Counted from the first letter of the stretch, positions 46,201-58,232 are shown. The stretch: DNA of 64,000 nucleotides from Butyrivibrio sp. YAB3001 (GCF_900112195.1 NZ_FOKR01000010.1:62001-126000), one strand, 5' to 3'. The notes: a model not told the origin generated them from the letters alone. Numbers and translations: made by a program.

Positions 46201-48984
46201 TTATAGCGCATACATCTCTTGTGTTGGCGCAAAATCCGGCGAAACCATATATTTATATATGCTATCCTGCAGTGCTCTTGCCTCCGGATATTCCTGTAGA
46301 TTATGCAGGTTCATGGAAGAACACAGTATTTTCCCATTTCCATATTTCGCTTCGAAAAGCTGCGCCATTGACCTTAAAGAAACATAAGAATCCATCTCTG
46401 CCACGATTGTTTTCATATAACCCGGCAATATGAACGCCCTTTGGGACGCCATGTGAAACCATTGCCAGTTACTGTGATACTCAGTTGGGAAGTTCCTGAA
46501 AATCGGGTGCTTGTCGTCTATAAGCTGCCCCATAGCGCCTTCCTGAAAAGGAAATGTTCCCACAGACCAAAAATCCGTTGTAAACTGTGCCTTAATAGAA
46601 TCTGGAATAGCTTCCTTAGTTGAATCTGGAGAAAAATACACTTTCCCGCCACTTTTCAGGACATCCAACGCTTTTTCGTCCATTACCCGTGTTTCATATA
46701 TTTCCGATGGACAAACCGGATTAGTTTCCGGATATACCCATATCGGATACGCAGCTTCGATATTCTCGACGCTTACCTTAAGATCAAATCGTGATGATTC
46801 ATCAATTTGGGATAAGGGTATTTCCAAAAAGCCGAGGCTTGTCAGCTCACCTGCTTTGCAGCTATAATCATTTTTCTTTTCACCGTTAAAATACAATTGT
46901 TCCTTACCATCATTATTTTTTAGAGCAAGCTCAAAACTGAAATCCCCGGAAATATCGGTCTTTCCGTAATTTGCCACCTTTACTTCAGCTTTCAGGACAT
47001 CCCCTGTGGTATATGTGTACCTATCCATCAAAACCAGGACAGTCTGTGCCTTAAAAAATGCTTTAAATCTGCGACAATCAGCAAAGGGATATGATTTGGG
47101 ACGTAAGTGTGAATTGAGCATACCTACAAGCGCCGTTCCCTGTCCGGTAAAATCCTGAAGCCCAAGGAGTGATATTCCAGACATCTCAGGAGTTCTAAGA
47201 ACTGCCTCAATTTCCTCTCTATATGCCAAAAGCGAAAGCTCACCTGTTGCGGAAACTCTCTTTTCATATTCGGAAAAAGAAAGCCCTGAAGTCTTTATCC
47301 TGTCTCTGACTATTAAAAGATTGTCAGGTCTTGTAACGCCTTTAAACAGCTCAAGTTCATGCATATCAGGCAAAATCTCGTATTGGCCCACCTCAAAGCT
47401 AAAAAACGGTCTGTCATACTCTGCCCTTAAGTTCTTCATTTGGGCATCGAAATTTCTGTCAGTACACGGTGCTGACGAATTGATAATTCCGTTATTTCCT
47501 GCAACCGCAAGTCTTAAAACATCGCTTCCAACATTTGATGATGTATAAAAATCACTCTCGTTGTCTGTTCCCTTTGCACCGTAAAAATTGTTTGAGCCCC
47601 AGGCATAAAGTCTTGTGGAATCGATTTTCCTTGCAATCCGCATCAGATTGTGCATTTCCTCAATCCCTGCTTCATCTGTATGTAGTTCATTTCCCAGTGT
47701 AAGCATCACAAAGGATGGATGATTTGCATAACACTTAACAATTTCCTTAATCTCATTCCTGTAAAACGTCCTGCTTTCATCGCTTGAGAATGCATCTCTT
47801 GGATTCCAGTTGGGAAGTTCCGGCTGCACTAACATACCAAGCTCATCTGCCGCACAAAATGCCGCTTCCGGCGGGCACCAGGAATGAAATCTCACGCAGT
47901 TAACGCCATAAGACGCATACGTTTCCATGATTGTAAGCCAGCTTTTTTTATCCATCGGAGGATGCCCCGTTTCAGGAAATAAGCCGCAATTTGCCTCTCC
48001 CCTTAAAAAGATTCTCCTTCCGTTTAATGTAAGCCTTCCGCTCTCGTCATAGCCAAAATATCTAAGCCCAAATCTGACTGTTTTTTCATCGAGACTATTA
48101 TATTCTTTAAGATTGCCACGTTTACATTCATCGCAATCAACGTTTTTACAATCAGTTAGCAATGTCACCTTTATTGTATGAAGCTTTCCATCCTCTTCAT
48201 CCCATCTGTTTTCAGAGGCTTTATCGTTTAGTTCTACATGCTCAATCTTTATTGTATTATTACCATCTTCAACATTTACCTCTGTAACAATTTCTTTATC
48301 CAGGCATTCACCTTCCAACTTCAAATAGTATCCCGCACAAGCTTTGTCCTCAGATTCAGGAAAAGAAATCTCCACATGAACATCAATCGTGCCTTCTCCG
48401 CTAAGCTCCGGATAAACACGCACATCAGATAAAATCGCTTCATTCTTTTCTTCTATATAAATATCTCCGATTATCCCATTCCAATTTGTCTGAGTTTCAT
48501 CGGTAGCTGCCGAAGAAAAAGTAATATCTCTGTAAGGAAGCCCCGGATAAGTATTATCCACTGTCACCGCAAGTTCGCTTCCCTTTTTCAAAAGACCTGT
48601 AAGCTCAAATATCGTAGGCGTGCTAAGTCCCCACCTGAACACTTTCACATCTTTTCCGTCAACCATTAAGGATGCTTTTCTTGTTCGCTCCAGGAAAAGA
48701 AAATATCTCTTATCATCACTTACTTCTTTGTCAAAAGATCTGGTAAAAGTAGCTGCACCTTCATAAGTAAATTTTCTTGTAAGCCTTGTAGCAATTCTCG
48801 AATCGCATTCTGAATTTTTTTCTATTTCTTTATTTCGTTCTTCAACATCCGGATGCCATGCCTTTGCTACTTTATCTTCATCGCCAATTTCATTCTCATC
48901 AAGACTTGCAGGAAGAAATCCATCTTCCTTTACTCTTTGGTCCGAGAGAGAAATTTTCCACTTTCCACTTAAATCGTATTTCAT
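46201..48984 (-). CDS. GH2-family glycoside hydrolase
   Basis: 927 residues, no signal peptide, so cytoplasmic. Sugar-binding N-terminal domain (about 1-180), an immunoglobulin-like domain, then the barrel (about 310-600) with VNCVRFHSWCPPEAAFCAADELG, acid/base Glu433 in LTLGNELH and probable nucleophile Glu531 in FSFEVGQYE. The C-terminal part (about 620-927) adds beta-sandwich domains. It could be a beta-galactosidase, mannosidase or glucuronidase; xylan context makes side-group removal plausible. AAAGGATAGGATC precedes the ATG. No terminator clearly seen. Confidence 0.88.
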   Translation of the reverse strand: MKYDLSGKWKISLSDQRVKEDGFLPASLDENEIGDEDKVAKAWHPDVEERNKEIEKNSECDSRIATRLTRKFTYEGAATFTRSFDKEVSDDKRYFLFLERTRKASLMVDGKDVKVFRWGLSTPTIFELTGLLKKGSELAVTVDNTYPGLPYRDITFSSAATDETQTNWNGIIGDIYIEEKNEAILSDVRVYPELSGEGTIDVHVEISFPESEDKACAGYYLKLEGECLDKEIVTEVNVEDGNNTIKIEHVELNDKASENRWDEEDGKLHTIKVTLLTDCKNVDCDECKRGNLKEYNSLDEKTVRFGLRYFGYDESGRLTLNGRRIFLRGEANCGLFPETGHPPMDKKSWLTIMETYASYGVNCVRFHSWCPPEAAFCAADELGMLVQPELPNWNPRDAFSSDESRTFYRNEIKEIVKCYANHPSFVMLTLGNELHTDEAGIEEMHNLMRIARKIDSTRLYAWGSNNFYGAKGTDNESDFYTSSNVGSDVLRLAVAGNNGIINSSAPCTDRNFDAQMKNLRAEYDRPFFSFEVGQYEILPDMHELELFKGVTRPDNLLIVRDRIKTSGLSFSEYEKRVSATGELSLLAYREEIEAVLRTPEMSGISLLGLQDFTGQGTALVGMLNSHLRPKSYPFADCRRFKAFFKAQTVLVLMDRYTYTTGDVLKAEVKVANYGKTDISGDFSFELALKNNDGKEQLYFNGEKKNDYSCKAGELTSLGFLEIPLSQIDESSRFDLKVSVENIEAAYPIWVYPETNPVCPSEIYETRVMDEKALDVLKSGGKVYFSPDSTKEAIPDSIKAQFTTDFWSVGTFPFQEGAMGQLIDDKHPIFRNFPTEYHSNWQWFHMASQRAFILPGYMKTIVAEMDSYVSLRSMAQLFEAKYGNGKILCSSMNLHNLQEYPEARALQDSIYKYMVSPDFAPTQEMYAL

Positions 48985-49124
48985 GATCCTATCCTTTATT
49001 CTGTAGCCATTTTAAGGTATATGTATGCGTTTTGATGAGTATTTCCTTTGCGCAATTACAAAATTATACTCAATTCATATTTCAATAATATTGCAAATCA
49101 GGCGTTTGAACAATATAGAATCTT

Positions 49125-49163
49125 GTGCGCATCCATAGCGGAGCGTTTTTTATTGAATAGGAA
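49125..49163 (-). repeat. Dispersed intergenic repeat, copy B
   Basis: Bases 49125-49161 are identical to 43481-43517. It lies about 140 bp upstream of the GH2 gene, in the same orientation relative to the gene as the other copies. Confidence 0.8.
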
Positions 49164-49213
49164 TTCAATAGAAAATAAGGTCTGAGCGATTCCGATCATA
49201 ATATTATAGCTAA

Positions 49214-49735
49214 TTACATGTTAAAGTATTCATCTAACGAATCTACCAGTGCGAAGTCCTCTGCCACATCATAAATAGCACCATTTTCAACATATACCGG
49301 AAGAATGATATATGAGCTTGGATCCTCTGATCCATCTTTATAAATTCCAAGAATAGCATATCCTTCGCCTTCAACTATATCTGCTTCAAACTCTGCATTG
49401 TACACATTTCCCTCAATCCATGCATTTTCAACAGATGTTGAATCTTTTACGTTTAACGCACTGACTTCAATACCCTCTGTATTGATGGTTGTCTCAATAT
49501 AGGCAAAACCTTCATCCGCACCATAACGTATGTCTATATCATTCCCACTTATTTCTGTTGACTCTGTTACAGTAGTTTCGCCATTTACTGTCTCGGATGT
49601 GTAATTATAAGAAGTAGTGGTACCATCAGTTGTTGCAGAAATATTGAATTCAGTTGTTGATGTACTCTCTGAAGCGCAGGCACACAGTCCTGTTGCAAGC
49701 ATTATTGATGCAGCTAAGATAGATAATCTCTTCAT
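49214..49735 (-). CDS. Small lipoprotein of unknown function
   Basis: 173 residues. Lipoprotein signal with lipobox GLCAC followed by a Ser/Thr-rich linker (residues about 22-70), then a compact beta-rich domain (YGADEGFAYIETTINTEG and onward). Repeated Thr-Thr and Ser-Thr pairs suggest an extended surface stalk. Start supported by GGGAGAAAAAG. No catalytic motif. It sits upstream of GH2 on the same strand with the dispersed repeat between them, so co-transcription is uncertain. Confidence 0.72.
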   Translation of the reverse strand: MKRLSILAASIMLATGLCACASESTSTTEFNISATTDGTTTSYNYTSETVNGETTVTESTEISGNDIDIRYGADEGFAYIETTINTEGIEVSALNVKDSTSVENAWIEGNVYNAEFEADIVEGEGYAILGIYKDGSEDPSSYIILPVYVENGAIYDVAEDFALVDSLDEYFNM

Positions 49736-49900
49736 TTCTTTTTCTCCCTCTTGTATATAAAAATTTTTCTATGTTTTTTTGTTTACAAGAATAAGATTAT
49801 CACCTGCTTTATCACAAAAATGTCACAAGATAATGATTTGAAACTCAGAATTGCCGTCCACAGTTGGGTGATTTTATTTGATAATCACAATAGGAAAGCG

Positions 49901-49948
49901 AAAAGACCACCGATAAGCCTTTTAGCCTATCTGGTGGTCTTGTTATTT

Positions 49949-49950
<2 letters not shown>
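49901..49950 (-). terminator. Terminator of the secreted xylanase-esterase gene
   Basis: AAGACCACC and GGTGGTCTT arms extended by ATA/TAT around a spacer; T-rich exit on both strands. It directly follows the stop. Confidence 0.75.
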
Positions 49951-52945
<2,995 letters not shown>

Positions 52946-52967
52946 TCACCTCCTAGTGATGTTTGCA

Positions 52968-53043
52968 GATTACAGAAAGCCGCTGTAATCCTGTTGTCTT
53001 GCATATGATATTTCGAAAGCCCCCAGCCATCTGCAATATCATA
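52968..53043 (-). promoter_or_regulatory. Structured leader of the secreted xylanase gene
   Basis: Two hairpins follow the promoter: TATGATATT/AATATCATA (9 bp, 53004-53012 with 53035-53043) and GATTACAG/CTGTAATC (8 bp, 52968-52975 with 52983-52990). An open frame from 53112 ends in ATGA overlap with the xylanase start but lacks a ribosome binding site. I see no known riboswitch consensus. Confidence 0.45.
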
Positions 53044-53111
53044 CGCTGTTCCTGCTCGAGCACAGTTACCATCTGCGTTTCGGCGTTTCCAAATGGTAAC
53101 TAAGTAAACCA

Positions 53112-53177
53112 ATTATAGCAATTTGGTTTCCTTCTCACTTCTTGATAATTGCTATTTATGTGCAAATATTGCTATTT
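53112..53177 (-). promoter_or_regulatory. Xylanase promoter region with direct repeats
   Basis: -10 TATAAT at 53112-53117 without a matching -35. Upstream, ATTGCTATTT occurs at 53148-53157 and 53168-53177, exactly 20 bp apart, and its inverse (ATAGCAATTT) overlaps the -10 at 53115-53124. Two-turn spacing suits an activator dimer. Confidence 0.55.
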
Positions 53178-53433
53178 GTGTAACAATTCTTAACATTCAT
53201 TTTTGTGCACTTTTATCTCACCCCATATATATGCCATTTTATGCAGCTTTAACGGTCTTTTTATTTGTTACGTTTTGTGTAATGTTTCATGCCTGGATGC
53301 AGAATCCTTACTCCCTGGATCAAGCTGCATCGCATCAAAGGGCAGGGAAACCGGCATCCCGATTTCTCTGCCCTTCTGGTAACATATCCAATTTTTATTA
53401 AAATCTATTCTTTTTATAATCTAATTTTATAAT
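53178..53433. other. Intergenic region upstream of the xylanase promoter
   Basis: No gene seen. One 13-bp stem (AAGGGCAGGGAAA with TTTCTCTGCCCTT, 53338-53375) without a T-run could be a weak terminator for the small protein gene at 53434 on the minus strand. Confidence 0.35.
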
Positions 53434-53649
53434 TCAATATATTTTCTCTATATCCCCACTAATTCCGTATTCATCCTTAAACTGAAACAGATCTTCGGAA
53501 TTTCTTATCAACATTATTTCTTCAAACGCCCCTGTATGAATATCTTGAAATCCTGCAACCTGCTCTCCATTACAGATACTTGCCTTTATTACAGGCTTTT
53601 TACTTTCTTTGTCGTAGTTTTTCCTGACAGTTTTCTTTTTAAAGAACAT
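53434..53649 (-). CDS. Small conserved hypothetical protein
   Basis: 71 residues, soluble, basic N-terminus (FFKKKTVRKNYDKESKKP) and an acidic second half (ICNGEQVAGFQDIHTGAFEEI). AAAGGAG precedes the ATG, so I take it as real. I recognise no domain. Short proteins of this look recur in Lachnospiraceae genomes. It lies downstream of the XRE-membrane gene on the same strand. Confidence 0.6.
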   Translation of the reverse strand: MFFKKKTVRKNYDKESKKPVIKASICNGEQVAGFQDIHTGAFEEIMLIRNSEDLFQFKDEYGISGDIEKIY

Positions 53650-53733
53650 CCGGCTTCTCCTTTTTCATCAGTATCGCATATATAAATGGCATGTTAAAAA
53701 AGACACTCCGATTATCGCGTCACTAATCCACTG

Positions 53734-54552
53734 TTATGCTTCAGTGAGCATCTTTCTTTTGCGGTCATATATGATGCAGGCTACTCCTACAATAGCAAAG
53801 CAAAATGCTGAGAGCAGATCCCAGATATCAACCACTGGTTCACCAATCATAAACCATAAGCCGGCATTTATTATAATCATGAATGGAAGTGATACTATGA
53901 ACGCGATCCCAGTAGCCAGGAACTTCCTATCCATAAAATGAGCAAACAAAGTATATATTACCCATATAAATGCTATTGAGACGGCAGCCATGACACCACC
54001 TATATGAAATATTTCTTTTACCCCAATAATGGTTCTTAAGATAAAAAGATATGGAAGAATCAAGGTAGTCAGTACAATTAGCGCAGTCTTTATGCCTTTC
54101 TTGCCAAGCAGAATCATTGGAATAGTAATACTCCATCCTAAAAGACAGGAAACAAGCACAATCGGTGACCATGTAAAGCTTCCTGAATTAGCAAAATCAC
54201 ATATAATGCACACAAGAATTGCAATTCCAATTGATGCCGAAAAAGCAATCGCCAAAAGCTTACCAATATTAAAACTATTCTCATTCTGCTTTTTGAGTTC
54301 AATGAGGTTCTCACTGACCTTTTCTTCGTAATTATTCATATTAATCCTCTCCCCGCTTAATAGCTCGTTAACCGTCACGCCTAGAATGCTGCATAGTTCA
54401 AGCATAATAGACGAATCCGGCATGCATTTTCCAGTCTCCCATTTAGAGACCGCTCTGTCTGTAATGTTCAACTTCTCTGCAAGCTGTGCCTGTGTGAGTC
54501 CTTTCTCCTTTCTACAGCTTGCAATAAACTTCCCTGTTTCAATTTGATTCAT
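53734..54552 (-). CDS. XRE-family HTH protein with a membrane domain
   Basis: 272 residues. N-terminal helix-turn-helix (about 5-62): KGLTQAQLAEKLNITDRAVSKWETGK. A linker (NYEEKVSENLIELKKQNENS) follows, then six to seven membrane helices. Such proteins bind DNA from the membrane and probably sense a membrane change or a ligand. GGAGG lies before the ATG. Target genes are not evident. Confidence 0.88.
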   Translation of the reverse strand: MNQIETGKFIASCRKEKGLTQAQLAEKLNITDRAVSKWETGKCMPDSSIMLELCSILGVTVNELLSGERINMNNYEEKVSENLIELKKQNENSFNIGKLLAIAFSASIGIAILVCIICDFANSGSFTWSPIVLVSCLLGWSITIPMILLGKKGIKTALIVLTTLILPYLFILRTIIGVKEIFHIGGVMAAVSIAFIWVIYTLFAHFMDRKFLATGIAFIVSLPFMIIINAGLWFMIGEPVVDIWDLLSAFCFAIVGVACIIYDRKRKMLTEA

Positions 54553-54835
54553 TTAGTTTTTTCCTCCTTCAAGTTAAACATTACGTGATATTGATTCTTT
54601 TTAACACGAACTATTAGTTGATTTATCAGACTCAACCGTTGGTTGGGAGAGGTAGAGATGCTGATAAATACTGAATTTATTCTATATTATAACTCGCGAC
54701 TATTTCCTAAAGCATTTCAGAACTGAATCCTTCGCGCAGAGATGATTTATCATCTGCCTTGTTTTCCATCCTTTTCCAATAAAATGAATAATGATACTTT
54801 CAGGATTACTGTTCGAGTACTATGAGTACTATTAA
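54553..54835. other. Intergenic region, no gene seen
   Basis: About 280 bases between the PadR gene and the XRE-membrane gene, both on the minus strand. Only short imperfect repeats were noticed. Confidence 0.4.
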
Positions 54836-55393
54836 TTAGATACACGAGTTATCATAATTATCCAACAGCATTTTTGCCTTTGTGCACCACTTAAGGTACG
54901 CCTCATAGGTATCGATTCCAAAGGTCACAGTCAGGTAATAGAAGATATGATCTTCTTCATCCAGGACTCTTTCCAGATTTTCTTTGTACGTCTTCAGCAC
55001 TGCCAGATTCCGCTTAACGTCCTCCTCGAAAATCTGAATATTCCTGATCGTAACGCTCCTGTCCTCAGCTCCTCCAAAATACAGTTTTAAGAGAGTTTCA
55101 TATTTTAGCTCGTTGGAAGCCTGTTCTTCCTGAAGCCATTTTCTTAAAGCCTTTGTTCCCTGCTTCGTAATGTGGTAAGGAATTTTCTCTCGACCCCCGG
55201 TCTTGGTGGTCTTCTTTTTAGAAATAAGGCCCTCTTCCTCCATTGAAGTCAGCGCAGGATATATATTTCCATAGCTCCCTTTCCAGAAAAATCCAATTGC
55301 TCCATCCAGCCTCTTTTTTATATCATATCCAGTCAGATCTTCATGGGATAAAAGACCTAATATCACTACATCTATTTTCCTGTCTTTTGCCAT
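54836..55393 (-). CDS. PadR-family transcriptional regulator
   Basis: 185 residues. Winged helix (about 8-85) with the PadR core VILGLLSHEDLTGYDIKKRL, then FWKGSYGNIYPALTSMEEEGLISKKKTT. A helical C-terminal dimerisation domain (about 90-185, YETLLKLYFGG) is typical of the AphA-like subfamily. AGGAGAAAG precedes the ATG. It follows the membrane ferredoxin gene by 16 bp, so the two are an operon. Two 15-bp tandem repeats at the operon promoter are a likely operator for it. Confidence 0.93.
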   Translation of the reverse strand: MAKDRKIDVVILGLLSHEDLTGYDIKKRLDGAIGFFWKGSYGNIYPALTSMEEEGLISKKKTTKTGGREKIPYHITKQGTKALRKWLQEEQASNELKYETLLKLYFGGAEDRSVTIRNIQIFEEDVKRNLAVLKTYKENLERVLDEEDHIFYYLTVTFGIDTYEAYLKWCTKAKMLLDNYDNSCI

Positions 55394-55409
55394 ATTTCTT
55401 TCTCCTGAT

Positions 55410-56138
55410 TCATTTCCATGTAAACTGGTATTTTAGAACAGATTTGGGGCATTCATCAATGCATGCTCCGCACTGGATACACTCAGTGCATTCAGCATTT
55501 CTACCTTCTGCAACCAATTTCTTAACATCAAGTCCCATTGGACAAGCTCTGCTGCACTTTCCGCAAGAGATACATTTTTCCTTGTCTGCTTCTATACGAA
55601 GTTGCGGCAGATGTAGAAACCTTCCTATACTGCTTCCAATCACCATGAACGGTGCCATCCAGCAGATATAATGACAGGCTGCTCTTCTTCCATGGATAAG
55701 CGACGGAACCAGCAGTAGAGCTATGACACCATAATAGATCACATAATTGTATATGCTTGCAATAGATATGCCATGGTCTGTCATGTATAAAGGATCAATG
55801 GTCACATCGTTCTTGCCAATCACAAATGTAGCGATTACGGCGCATATCCAGATGATCCAAATCATATATTTGATTTTATCACGTTTTCCCTGCCTGGCTG
55901 GATTATCATTGATGCGAAGCGCGCATTCCTGAAGCCCTCCCGCCGGACATAAGTATCCACACCAAACTCTACCGAAAAAAACGGAAAAGATAAGCATCGC
56001 AACAAACACAATAAAACTGCCGTTTATAACATGTTCCATGGCTGCGTTGATTATTAAATAAGGGGAAAAATACCACATTGTAATCGGGAAGAGAAGTAAT
56101 GATATCAGCAGAGTTGTTTTTCTTATTCTTTGTCGCAT
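55410..56138 (-). CDS. Membrane-bound 4Fe-4S ferredoxin (NapH-like)
   Basis: 242 residues with four or five membrane helices. Cys pairs at the membrane boundary (WCGYLCPAGGLQECALR) are typical of NapH/NosR-like proteins. The cytoplasmic C-terminus has two clusters: CISCGKCSRACP and CTECIQCGACIDECP. It would pass electrons across or along the membrane. AAGGAGG precedes the ATG. First gene of an operon with PadR. The electron donor and acceptor are not encoded next to it. Confidence 0.9.
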   Translation of the reverse strand: MRQRIRKTTLLISLLLFPITMWYFSPYLIINAAMEHVINGSFIVFVAMLIFSVFFGRVWCGYLCPAGGLQECALRINDNPARQGKRDKIKYMIWIIWICAVIATFVIGKNDVTIDPLYMTDHGISIASIYNYVIYYGVIALLLVPSLIHGRRAACHYICWMAPFMVIGSSIGRFLHLPQLRIEADKEKCISCGKCSRACPMGLDVKKLVAEGRNAECTECIQCGACIDECPKSVLKYQFTWK

Positions 56139-56166
56139 AACTGAAACCTCCTTTTTTGCAAAGGCA

Positions 56167-56224
56167 TATATCTTTTTGATATATATCTATTTGATATATT
56201 ATACCCATTCCAATATTACGTCAA
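56167..56224 (-). promoter_or_regulatory. Promoter and tandem repeat operator of the ferredoxin-padR operon
   Basis: -10 TATAAT (56198-56203) with TTGACG (56219-56224) 15 bp upstream. Directly downstream are two adjacent 15-bp repeats, 56182-56196 and 56167-56181, 14 of 15 identical (TATCAAATAGATATA and TATCAAAAAGATATA). They cover the start of transcription. Probable PadR autoregulation. Confidence 0.65.
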
Positions 56225-56229
56225 CCAAG

Positions 56230-56265
56230 AAAAACAGACCCTATTTTCACTTATTAGGGTCTGTT
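56230..56265 (-). terminator. Terminator after the flavoprotein/GNAT remnant
   Basis: AACAGACCCTA and TAGGGTCTGTT with T5 on the minus strand. Confidence 0.85.
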
Positions 56266-56266
56266 C

Positions 56267-56463
56267 TCACAACTCTTTTCTGAAAAATCTGTTCATGGTA
56301 CTGTGGACCACCTCGTTAGGACGCTCTATCTCTTTATATCCCTTCTTTTCATAGATATGAATGCCGCCCGGAGATTATCATGAGTCTCCAGATAAGAAAC
56401 CTTATACCCTGGTTCCCGCATTCTATAATTCTTAGAAATTCCATTTTGCCTGTCATAAATCAA
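56267..56463 (-). pseudogene. 3' remnant of a GNAT acetyltransferase gene
   Basis: Frame one gives RMREPGYKVSYLETHDNLRAA and frame two continues IHIYEKKGYKEIERPNEVVHST, then MNRFFRKEL-stop. Joined by one base they form the C-terminal third of a GNAT protein (ETH-NL-AA-x-IYEKxGYKEIxRP is characteristic). It starts right after the flavoprotein stop codon. The acetyl-CoA site is missing, so it cannot be active. Confidence 0.75.
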
Positions 56464-57090
56464 TTATTTTCCATCTGGGAAACTTGTAAATGCATTTTTC
56501 TCCACTTCCGGCAGACCATACTTCTCCTTTGCATCTGCAAATGCCTTTATCATGAAGGACATATTCCTTGCAAGATTTCTCATTGTTTGAAGTCCCTCAA
56601 GGTCTTTTTTTACATCTTCAGCAGTGAACCCATGCACCTGATTCCAGTATGTGCTTGAAGCCAAAGGCATTCCGCTTATGGTAAAGTACTTATTGAGCAC
56701 ATCAAAAGTTGCTGTATTTCCACCTCTTCTGCAGCTCACAACAGCGGCACCTACCTTCATCTGCTTGGAAAAAGATGTACTGTAAAAGAGCCTGTCCATA
56801 AATGAAAGGATTGTTCCATTAGGGGAGCTGTAGTAAACAGGGCTTCCCACAACAAGACCATCAGCCGCTTCAAACTTTTTAGCAACTTCATTTACAAGAT
56901 CATTAACAACGCACTTGCCATTCTTCTCACAGTATCCGCAGGAAACACATCCTCTGATGTCCTTGTTTCCAACCTGGATGACCTCAGTCTCTATCCCTTC
57001 TTCTTTGAAAATCTTTATCATCTCATCAAGTGCTGTAGCTATGCAGCCATCTGCCTTTGGACTGCCGTTAAGTAGTAATACCTTTGCCAT
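56464..57090 (-). CDS. Iron-sulfur flavoprotein (flavodoxin-like FMN protein)
   Basis: 208 residues. FMN-binding start VLLLNGSPKADGCIATAL, a compact cluster motif CVSCGYCEKNGKC (C-x2-C-x2-C-x5-C), GSPVYYSSPNGTI and VVSCRRGGNT. These features place it in the Isf group of flavodoxin-fold reductases, which move electrons between ferredoxin and small acceptors. AAAGGAG precedes the ATG. Single gene apart from the decayed acetyltransferase fragment behind it. In the same zone as the membrane ferredoxin, but no shared operon. Confidence 0.9.
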   Translation of the reverse strand: MAKVLLLNGSPKADGCIATALDEMIKIFKEEGIETEVIQVGNKDIRGCVSCGYCEKNGKCVVNDLVNEVAKKFEAADGLVVGSPVYYSSPNGTILSFMDRLFYSTSFSKQMKVGAAVVSCRRGGNTATFDVLNKYFTISGMPLASSTYWNQVHGFTAEDVKKDLEGLQTMRNLARNMSFMIKAFADAKEKYGLPEVEKNAFTSFPDGK

Positions 57091-57131
57091 TTGAAATCTC
57101 CTTTCTCATCTAATACTATACACGTTCTTTC

Positions 57132-57263
57132 TTACATTAACGTATTCTTCTCTTGCTTAGCACCCTCATAAGGGAGTTCCATATCTGCATCCGGCATCAT
57201 TGTCACAGCGGATTTTGTCGGCTTTACCTGAAAGAGTTTCATCTCTATAAAAGTCTTGTTCAT
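57132..57263 (-). pseudogene. Short frame, probably a truncated gene start
   Basis: Forty-three codons starting MNKTFIEMKLFQVKPTKSAV with a plausible GGGGAC upstream, ending soon after an abrupt change in character (TMMPDADMELPYEG). The opening resembles the first strand of ABM-type monooxygenase domains, but that is weak. It lies just before the flavoprotein gene. I list it as a likely fragment. Confidence 0.3.
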
Positions 57264-57305
57264 TTCGCGTCCCCAAAAGTCTCTTTTCATAAAAAAGAAA
57301 TCTGT

Positions 57306-57884
57306 CTAACTATTTACACCTTGCATACTCATATAATCTTCTCTAAGCATTCCGTAGATATTATAGTCGCAATAAACGGAAACCATTTTTCCTTGTCGAA
57401 CGGTTCCTTCTTTTATAAAACCACATTTTTCCATAACCTTATTTGAAGCAGCATTTCTCACATCCACCCGTCCATTCAATCGGTCAATTTCTGTGTTCTC
57501 AAATACAAACCGTAACACTTCCTTCAAAGCTTCTGTAGTAATTCCCATACTCCAGTACTCAGGATTAATCCTGTATGCTATATCGCCCATTCTGGCATTT
57601 TGAATATCAAATACTGCGATCATACCTACCACTTTATTGGTTTCTTTCAATACAATTCCCCAATCAAGATCAAGAGAAGGTTTTCTTTTTACCCAAGGAC
57701 GTGGATCAATAAACATGAGTTCAGGATTTTTCTCGCCCTTGCTTGCTTTTCTTCCCCAATATGTATAAATCTCATCTCTTCCCAACCACTCTTTTAAATC
57801 AGCCACATCGTTTTCGTTAAGCACACGAATAATCAATCTGTCTGTTTCAAGGATTGGTTTATCTATCTCATAATCTTTTAACAT
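57306..57884 (-). CDS. RimJ/RimL-type GNAT acetyltransferase
   Basis: 192 residues. Typical order: LETDRLIIRVLNENDVADLKEWLG, IVLKETNKVVGMIAVFDIQ, then the acetyl-CoA region YWSMGITTEALKEVLRFVFE and CGFIKEGTVRQGKMV. Substrate likely a protein N-terminus or an amine. The frame is open further upstream but GAGGGAACC before the ATG at 57884 fixes the start. The preceding sequence belongs to a degraded GNAT gene that overlaps the open frame. Confidence 0.88.
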   Translation of the reverse strand: MLKDYEIDKPILETDRLIIRVLNENDVADLKEWLGRDEIYTYWGRKASKGEKNPELMFIDPRPWVKRKPSLDLDWGIVLKETNKVVGMIAVFDIQNARMGDIAYRINPEYWSMGITTEALKEVLRFVFENTEIDRLNGRVDVRNAASNKVMEKCGFIKEGTVRQGKMVSVYCDYNIYGMLREDYMSMQGVNS

Positions 57885-57939
57885 GGTTCCCTCTGTCAAA
57901 CTCCGATTTGTTGTCGTAAATAATACTGCAAGATAATTT

Positions 57940-58232
57940 TTAATCATTTATCATCATATATCTGTTTCCATCGTCTCGATACACTTTATAGCCAAGCCTT
58001 TCGTATAACTGAAATGCTTTCGTATTAGATTTTTCAACATGGAAAAGTATGTGCTGTATACCAATTTCCTGTGCGTATGATAAATTGCATTAAGCATCTC
58101 TATAAACAATTCCCGTATTCTTTGTTCATCTGCAGGAACTGCCCTTCTAATTCCCTTAAATCTAATTGTATAACTATTCTTGTGTATTGCAGAAACTCTG
58201 CCTTTGCATAAATTCTTGTCTGTATTATTCAT
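57940..58232 (-). pseudogene. GNAT acetyltransferase pseudogene with internal deletion
   Basis: The start (MNNTDKNLCKGRVSAIHKNS, then IRRAVPADEQRIRELFIEMLN) runs in one frame. The last part, EIGIQHILFHVEKSNTKAFQ, then LYERLGYKVYRDDGNRYMM-IND-stop, runs in another. The middle, including the acetyl-CoA loop, is missing and the frame shifts at the junction near 58080. Both ends are clearly GNAT, so this is a once-functional gene. Confidence 0.75.
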
